The translations under genes were made by a program, and so were the position numbers. This document shows, one piece after another, positions 12,911 to 16,239 of a stretch of 16,239 bases of DNA. The notes beneath the pieces were generated by a model. That model had not been told where the DNA came from. It did not search any database and saw only the letters and a list, made by a program, of their open reading frames with translations. Position 1 is the first letter of the stretch. Every line of letters begins with the position of its first letter. The DNA is from Candidatus Tectimicrobiota bacterium. GTDB lineage: Bacteria; UBA8248; JACPRG01. Location: positions 1 to 16,239 of the forward strand of contig JACPRG010000048.1 of assembly GCA_016190025.1 (NCBI GenBank). Direction: 5' to 3'.

Positions 12911-13280
12911 GCCCCCCCCTTCGCAGGGGGCAGGCTTGGACGTGCCCCTCAGAAAAACGCATCGTTGTCCGGCCTGGAGGGGCGGGCTCCCTCCAGAGCC
13001 GGCACCAAGGCCCTGGCGTTCATCCCTTTCGTGGATGCCCGATTACGACCTCGGGCATGACGGCCCTCCAGAGCCCGCACCAGGGCCAAAGCGTTCATGG
13101 CCGGACAGGCCCAACCGCGGGAAGCGCCGTTCAACGCTGAATTTTCTATTGAATGGGGGTTTCCTTCCCAGGGGTTGGGACCCCAAGCCGGTGAAACCGG
13201 GTCAACTCCAGTAGTTACCGAGGCTTCGGCGGAAGGCGGGGAATGGCCTGAGCGAGTTGAAACGCGAAACCGCCACTCCC
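12911..13280. repeat. Hairpin-rich intergenic array downstream of dctM
   Basis: About 370 bases with no convincing gene but dense symmetry. CCCCCT/AGGGGG closes a TCGC loop at 12915-12930. CTGGAGGG/CCCTCCAG sits at 12974-12996. ATGCCCGA/TCGGGCAT at 13035-13058 is perfect, with an eight-base loop. GGGGT/ACCCC (13171-13184), CCGGT/ACCGG (13188-13200) and CCGA/TCGG (13218-13229) follow in tandem. TCAACTC at 13202 and GAGTTGA at 13254 can close an outer stem. It may be the structured 3' end of the TRAP operon mRNA or a REP-like element. Confidence 0.45.
12989..13098. repeat. Imperfect direct repeat, two 35-bp copies 75 bp apart
   Basis: 12989-13023 and 13064-13098 share 30 of 35 bases. Both begin CCCTCCAGAGCC and end GCGTTCAT, with mismatches clustered in the middle. 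The 8-bp hairpin at 13035-13058 lies exactly between them. Two copies with a hairpin spacer do not make a CRISPR array. Confidence 0.65.
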
Positions 13281-14600
13281 TCAAGGGCCGAAGAGAAGCG
13301 ATGGCAGAAAGAGCGCCGTCGGCGGATAGAGGGCGACGACGGCGAGCACGATAAGCTGGCAGACCACGAACGGGATCACCCCGATGAACATCGACTCGTA
13401 GGTGATCTGGCGCGGCGCGATGGCGCGCAGATAAAAGATCGACGGCGCCACGGGCGGCGTCAGGTAGGAGGTCTGGATCACCACGCACACCATGATCCCG
13501 AACCAGGTGAGGTTGATGCCGGTTTCACGGACGATGGGCGCGAAGATGGGCATAGCGATGAGAACAATGGACACCCAGTCCAAGATGAAACCGAGGATAA
13601 AGAACATGGCGAGCATGAGGGCGATGATCTGGCCCGGCGTCAACTGGAAGGCGTCCAGGAACGTCCGGATCAGATCCCTGCCGCCGTTGACCATGAAGAT
13701 GCTGGAGAACAGGGTGCCGCCGAGCACTGTGAACATGACCATGGCGTTGACGCGGACGGCCCGCTCGATCATGTGGAAGGCCACCTTCCGGCTCATGCGT
13801 CCGTAGACGATGGTGAGCACGACGGCGCCGAAGGCGCCGACGCCCGCCGCTTCTGTCGGCGAGGCGACGCCGGCGAGGATGGACCCCAGGACGGCGGCGA
13901 TCAGCGCCGCGGCCGGAACCAGCGCGGTCAGCGTCGTCTTCAGCTTGAAGGTCAGGGGGACCTGGAACTCCTCGCGCGCCAGGGGCGGGCCATCCTCGGG
14001 GCGGAAGTGGCAGCGGATCGCGGTGTAGGCGACGAAGAGCCCGAGCATCAGGAGGCCCGGGATGATGACGCCGGCGAACAGGTCGGCGATCGACTGCTCG
14101 ACGATCGAGCCGTAGATGACGACCGTGATGGTCGGCGGGATGATCGTGCCAAGCGAGCCGCCGGCGCAGATGACACCGGAGATGAGGTCGTGCTTGTAGC
14201 GCTGTTTCATCATCGGCGGGATCGCCATCATGCCGATCACGCTCTCCACCGCCCCGACGACGCCCGAGCAGGCGGCGAAGATGCCGCCCATGAAGAGCGA
14301 GGTGTGCGCCAGGCCGCCGCGCCATCGCCCGATCCACAGCTGGATGGCGTGGAACAACCGCTCAGCGATGCCGGAACGCTCGATCACGCTGCCCATGAAG
14401 ATGAAGAGCGGCAAGGCCGTCAGTACGTAGTTCTGGGAAACGTCCTGGATGCGGCTGAACAACTGCCGGCCGAGGGCGTCCCCGAAGAACCAGTAGCCGA
14501 ACCCGAACGCCACCGCGATCATCGAAAACGCCACCGGGAACCCCAGAAACACCAGCAGGAACAGGGCTGGGAACATCCACAGGGCGGGAATCTCGAGCAT
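13281..14600 (-). CDS. dctM: TRAP transporter large permease subunit, DctM type
   Basis: The large membrane subunit (439 residues) of a tripartite ATP-independent periplasmic transporter. It moves the substrate across the inner membrane using an ion gradient, typically sodium. About twelve hydrophobic segments fill the length. Family hallmarks are GGSLGTIIPPT at 147-157 (the first helix-break motif), SPTEAAGVGAFGA at 247-259, DW at 341-342 in GFILDWVSIVLIAMPIF, and the second helix-break motif TSYLTPPVAPSIFYL at 377-391. The ATG at 14600-14598 has AGGGG about ten bases upstream. It is last in the order receptor, small subunit, large subunit. The 72-base gap before it is a little wide, but I see no separate promoter. 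The stop at 13281 is followed by the hairpin-rich array. Confidence 0.95.
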   Translation of the reverse strand: MLEIPALWMFPALFLLVFLGFPVAFSMIAVAFGFGYWFFGDALGRQLFSRIQDVSQNYVLTALPLFIFMGSVIERSGIAERLFHAIQLWIGRWRGGLAHTSLFMGGIFAACSGVVGAVESVIGMMAIPPMMKQRYKHDLISGVICAGGSLGTIIPPTITVVIYGSIVEQSIADLFAGVIIPGLLMLGLFVAYTAIRCHFRPEDGPPLAREEFQVPLTFKLKTTLTALVPAAALIAAVLGSILAGVASPTEAAGVGAFGAVVLTIVYGRMSRKVAFHMIERAVRVNAMVMFTVLGGTLFSSIFMVNGGRDLIRTFLDAFQLTPGQIIALMLAMFFILGFILDWVSIVLIAMPIFAPIVRETGINLTWFGIMVCVVIQTSYLTPPVAPSIFYLRAIAPRQITYESMFIGVIPFVVCQLIVLAVVALYPPTALFLPSLLFGP

Positions 14601-14672
14601 GGTCGCTTACCCCTGGCCGCACACAGTCGGCGTCAATGGCGTCAGCCGGGCCATCGGTGAGGCAGTCCCGGC

Positions 14673-15203
14673 TTACCCGGACTCTTCCGGAACGGACATC
14701 GGGTTGCCGCGAACCATACCGATCAAGTGGCGCACGGCTTCGACGAACGCTTGAACCCACAGAAGGACGAGCCCCAGCGCCAGCGTCGAGAAGAAAGGCC
14801 AGACGATCGGGCCCCAGGCGCTCACCAGCTCCAACTCGCCTGTGAGGAAGGCCGAGTAGGACCGCCGGATGGTGGCCTCGGCGAGGAGCCAGATCGCCGG
14901 CAGGAACAGAAACGCGTAGGCCAGCAGGTTGGCGGCATGCTGCACGCGGTCGGGGAGCCGGATGGACAGGATGTCGATGCGGACGTGCGACTTCTTCTGG
15001 AGCGCGTAGCCGCCGGTCAGCATGAACAGCGAGCCGTGCAGCATGAAGATGACGTCGAACGACCAGATGGTGGGCCTGTTGAAGGCGTAGCGGGCCGCGA
15101 CCTCGTAAATGGTGACGAACACCAGGCCCGGATAGAGGATCAGGCTGGCGTAGCTGGCGAAGCGGACCACGCGGTCAGCCCACTGATCGAGACGGATCAA
15201 CAT
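14673..15203 (-). CDS. dctQ: TRAP transporter small permease subunit, DctQ type
   Basis: The small membrane subunit (176 residues), which in this family has four helices and holds DctM and the receptor together. Four hydrophobic segments are visible: about 18-38, 51-65, 93-110 and 132-152. EVAARYAFNRPTIWSFD at 34-50 is the typical DctQ signature, followed by GGYALQKKSHVRIDI. I take the ATG at 15203-15201. The frame is open far upstream, but that part overlaps the receptor gene and does not resemble the family. GAGG lies about eleven bases before the ATG. The gene follows dctP after 62 bases that contain a strong stem-loop. Confidence 0.92.
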   Translation of the reverse strand: MLIRLDQWADRVVRFASYASLILYPGLVFVTIYEVAARYAFNRPTIWSFDVIFMLHGSLFMLTGGYALQKKSHVRIDILSIRLPDRVQHAANLLAYAFLFLPAIWLLAEATIRRSYSAFLTGELELVSAWGPIVWPFFSTLALGLVLLWVQAFVEAVRHLIGMVRGNPMSVPEESG

Positions 15204-15222
15204 CGCAGGACAAGCCTCAAGG

Positions 15223-15250
15223 CAGGGGCCGCGTTCGCGCGCGGCCCCTG
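15223..15250 (-). other. Perfect 10-bp stem-loop between dctP and dctQ
   Basis: CAGGGGCCGC (15223-15232) and GCGGCCCCTG (15241-15250) pair perfectly around an eight-base loop, 15 bases after the dctP stop. There is no T-run, so it is not a simple terminator. In binding-protein operons such hairpins protect the receptor part of the mRNA from 3' decay, so more receptor than permease is made. That role fits here but is inferred. Confidence 0.6.
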
Positions 15251-15265
15251 CGCCGCGATCGGATG

Positions 15266-16239
15266 CTACTTGCGATCGATGACTTGGAAGCCGTTGTTCT
15301 TCGTCCACAAGTCCATGAACTCGTAGTAGCTCTTGGAGAACCTCTCCATCCAGTTGGTGCCCTTCTTCTTCTCCTCCTTGATCTTCTCCTCGACCCACTC
15401 GCGGCCGGCCTGGCGGACGGCCTCGACGACCTCTTTGTCGAGCTCGACCATCTCGTTGGAGCCGCTTTCGGCCATGCTCTTCATGGCGAGGGCGTTTTGG
15501 CGCTGGATCTGGGCGTAGCCCTCCAATACCACTGAATCGCACGCCAGCTCGAGCTTCTTCTGGATGTCCGGCGGGAAACTATCCCACGTCGCCTTTTTCA
15601 TGAGGAGCTCATCGTTGGAGGTCGAAGCGTGGATGCCCGGATAGATGACGTACTTGGCGACCCTGTGGAAACCGAGCTGATAGTTGTTGGCGGGGTCGAT
15701 GTACTCCGTTGCGTCGATGCCTTTGCGCTCCAGGAGGGGGAACACATCGGGGCCGGGGACGAGCACCGGGGCCGCACCGATCCTCTTCATCACCCACGTG
15801 TTGGCGCCCGCCGTGCGATAGCGCAAGCCCTTCAGGTCGGCCAGCTTCTGCACGCGCTTGTGGGAGTGGGCGAACACCTCCGAGCCGGTGAGGGCGCAGA
15901 ACAGGCCGTGGAGGCCCTGGCTGCGCCGGTATTCCTTCCACAGCTCATAGCCGCCGCCCCCCTTCAGCCAAATGAGCTTGGCCTCCGACCCCATGCCGCC
16001 CGGCAGGTTCCCGAGGAAGGCCGTCGGCGGATTCTGTACCACCTCGAAGGGCGGATAGTGGAAGGCCATGTCGGCGCGCCCGTCCAAGACCGCCTTGTGG
16101 CCCTCGAACACGCCCGCCAGGACGCCCGAGGGGTACGGCTTGATGATGACCTTGCCGTCGGTCAACACCTTCACCTTCTCCACGAGCGGCTCCACAAGCA
16201 CCTTCCAGTACAGCGTGCCCTCCGGCGCGAAAAACGTCA
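15266..16239 (-). CDS. dctP: TRAP transporter solute receptor, DctP family (N-terminus beyond window edge)
   Basis: Periplasmic receptor of a TRAP transporter; 323 residues are visible and the frame is still open at base 16239 (TFFAPEGTLYWK precedes a GTG at 16201). The GTG is internal, not a start, because the family fold needs the earlier part with the signal peptide. Visible features: SGVLAGVFEGHKAVLDGRADMA, then ADLKGLRYRTAG with the arginine expected to clamp the ligand carboxylate, then DVFPLLERKGIDATEYIDP and QLGFHRVAKYVIYPGIH. The last two resemble the TakP-like branch that binds 2-oxo acids, lactate or related carboxylates more than the C4-dicarboxylate DctP branch. The ending, KNNGFQVIDRK, is complete. 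A carboxylate is likely, but which one is not determined. Confidence 0.9.
   Translation of the reverse strand, partial: TFFAPEGTLYWKVLVEPLVEKVKVLTDGKVIIKPYPSGVLAGVFEGHKAVLDGRADMAFHYPPFEVVQNPPTAFLGNLPGGMGSEAKLIWLKGGGGYELWKEYRRSQGLHGLFCALTGSEVFAHSHKRVQKLADLKGLRYRTAGANTWVMKRIGAAPVLVPGPDVFPLLERKGIDATEYIDPANNYQLGFHRVAKYVIYPGIHASTSNDELLMKKATWDSFPPDIQKKLELACDSVVLEGYAQIQRQNALAMKSMAESGSNEMVELDKEVVEAVRQAGREWVEEKIKEEKKKGTNWMERFSKSYYEFMDLWTKNNGFQVIDRK

Noticed and set aside
12989..13098. CRISPR array
   Set aside because: There are only two imperfect copies, a hairpin lies between them, and no cas genes are near.
12601..13140. Plus-strand 179-codon frame in the large gap
   Set aside because: It has no codon bias, no ribosome site and no family resemblance, and it overlaps the candidate RNA and the repeats.
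12949..13488. Minus-strand 179-codon frame running from inside dctM into the gap
   Set aside because: Its first part is an out-of-frame reading of dctM and its second part is the hairpin and repeat array. The repeated peptide motif comes from the DNA repeat, not from a gene.
13257..14660. 467-codon plus-strand frame opposite dctM
   Set aside because: It is very rich in Asp, Glu, Arg and His, is antisense to a clear DctM, and is a codon-bias artefact.

Overview
The window is G+C-rich bacterial DNA, about two thirds G+C by eye. It is tightly packed with genes, and several starts read as GTG or TTG. Sec-type signal peptides, periplasmic solute receptors and a TRAP transporter point to a Gram-negative (diderm) host, perhaps a deltaproteobacterium or a related uncultured high-GC lineage. 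I cannot name the organism. The window holds no rRNA or tRNA gene, no insertion sequence, no phage gene and no CRISPR array.

Layout by position. (1) 1-2767, minus strand: an ABC importer of the phosphonate family in the order phnD (receptor), phnC (ATPase), phnE1 and phnE2 (permeases). The last gene runs off the left edge. The receptor looks closer to the subgroup usually annotated 'putative selenate' than to true phosphonate receptors. (2) 2990-4618, minus: a YchF/OLA1-type ATPase preceded by a Nudix hydrolase. (3) 4723-5181, plus: an unrecognised ORF that looks like the 3' remnant of a longer gene. (4) 5248-7762, minus: a glycine-rich RRM RNA-binding protein with its own promoter, a fosmidomycin-resistance-type MFS exporter, and an endonuclease III. 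Upstream of the endonuclease is a cluster of DnaA-box-like sites. (5) 7891-11552, minus: two overlapping half-transporters forming an MdlA/MdlB-like heterodimeric ABC exporter. (6) 11804-12445, plus: a secreted thermonuclease. (7) 12446-13280: about 830 bases without a convincing protein gene. (8) 13281-16239, minus: a tripartite TRAP transporter in the order dctP, dctQ, dctM, with dctP cut by the right edge.

The most interesting stretch is 12446-13280. A perfect 16-base inverted repeat bounds about 290 bp. On the minus strand this unit has a TTGACA promoter with an A/T-rich upstream element, and a T-run at its far end. That is the layout of a roughly 300-nt structured RNA whose ends pair. 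Inside it lies a 12-base perfect complement to the usual 3' end of 16S rRNA. Next to it (12911-13260) is a series of GC-rich hairpins and a 75-bp-period direct repeat. I do not recognise either as a known family.

Most genes deal with solute uptake (PhnDCE-like, TRAP), export (MFS, ABC pair), or nucleic acid and nucleotide handling (RRM, Nth, thermonuclease, Nudix). Apart from the three transport operons, neighbours need not share a pathway.
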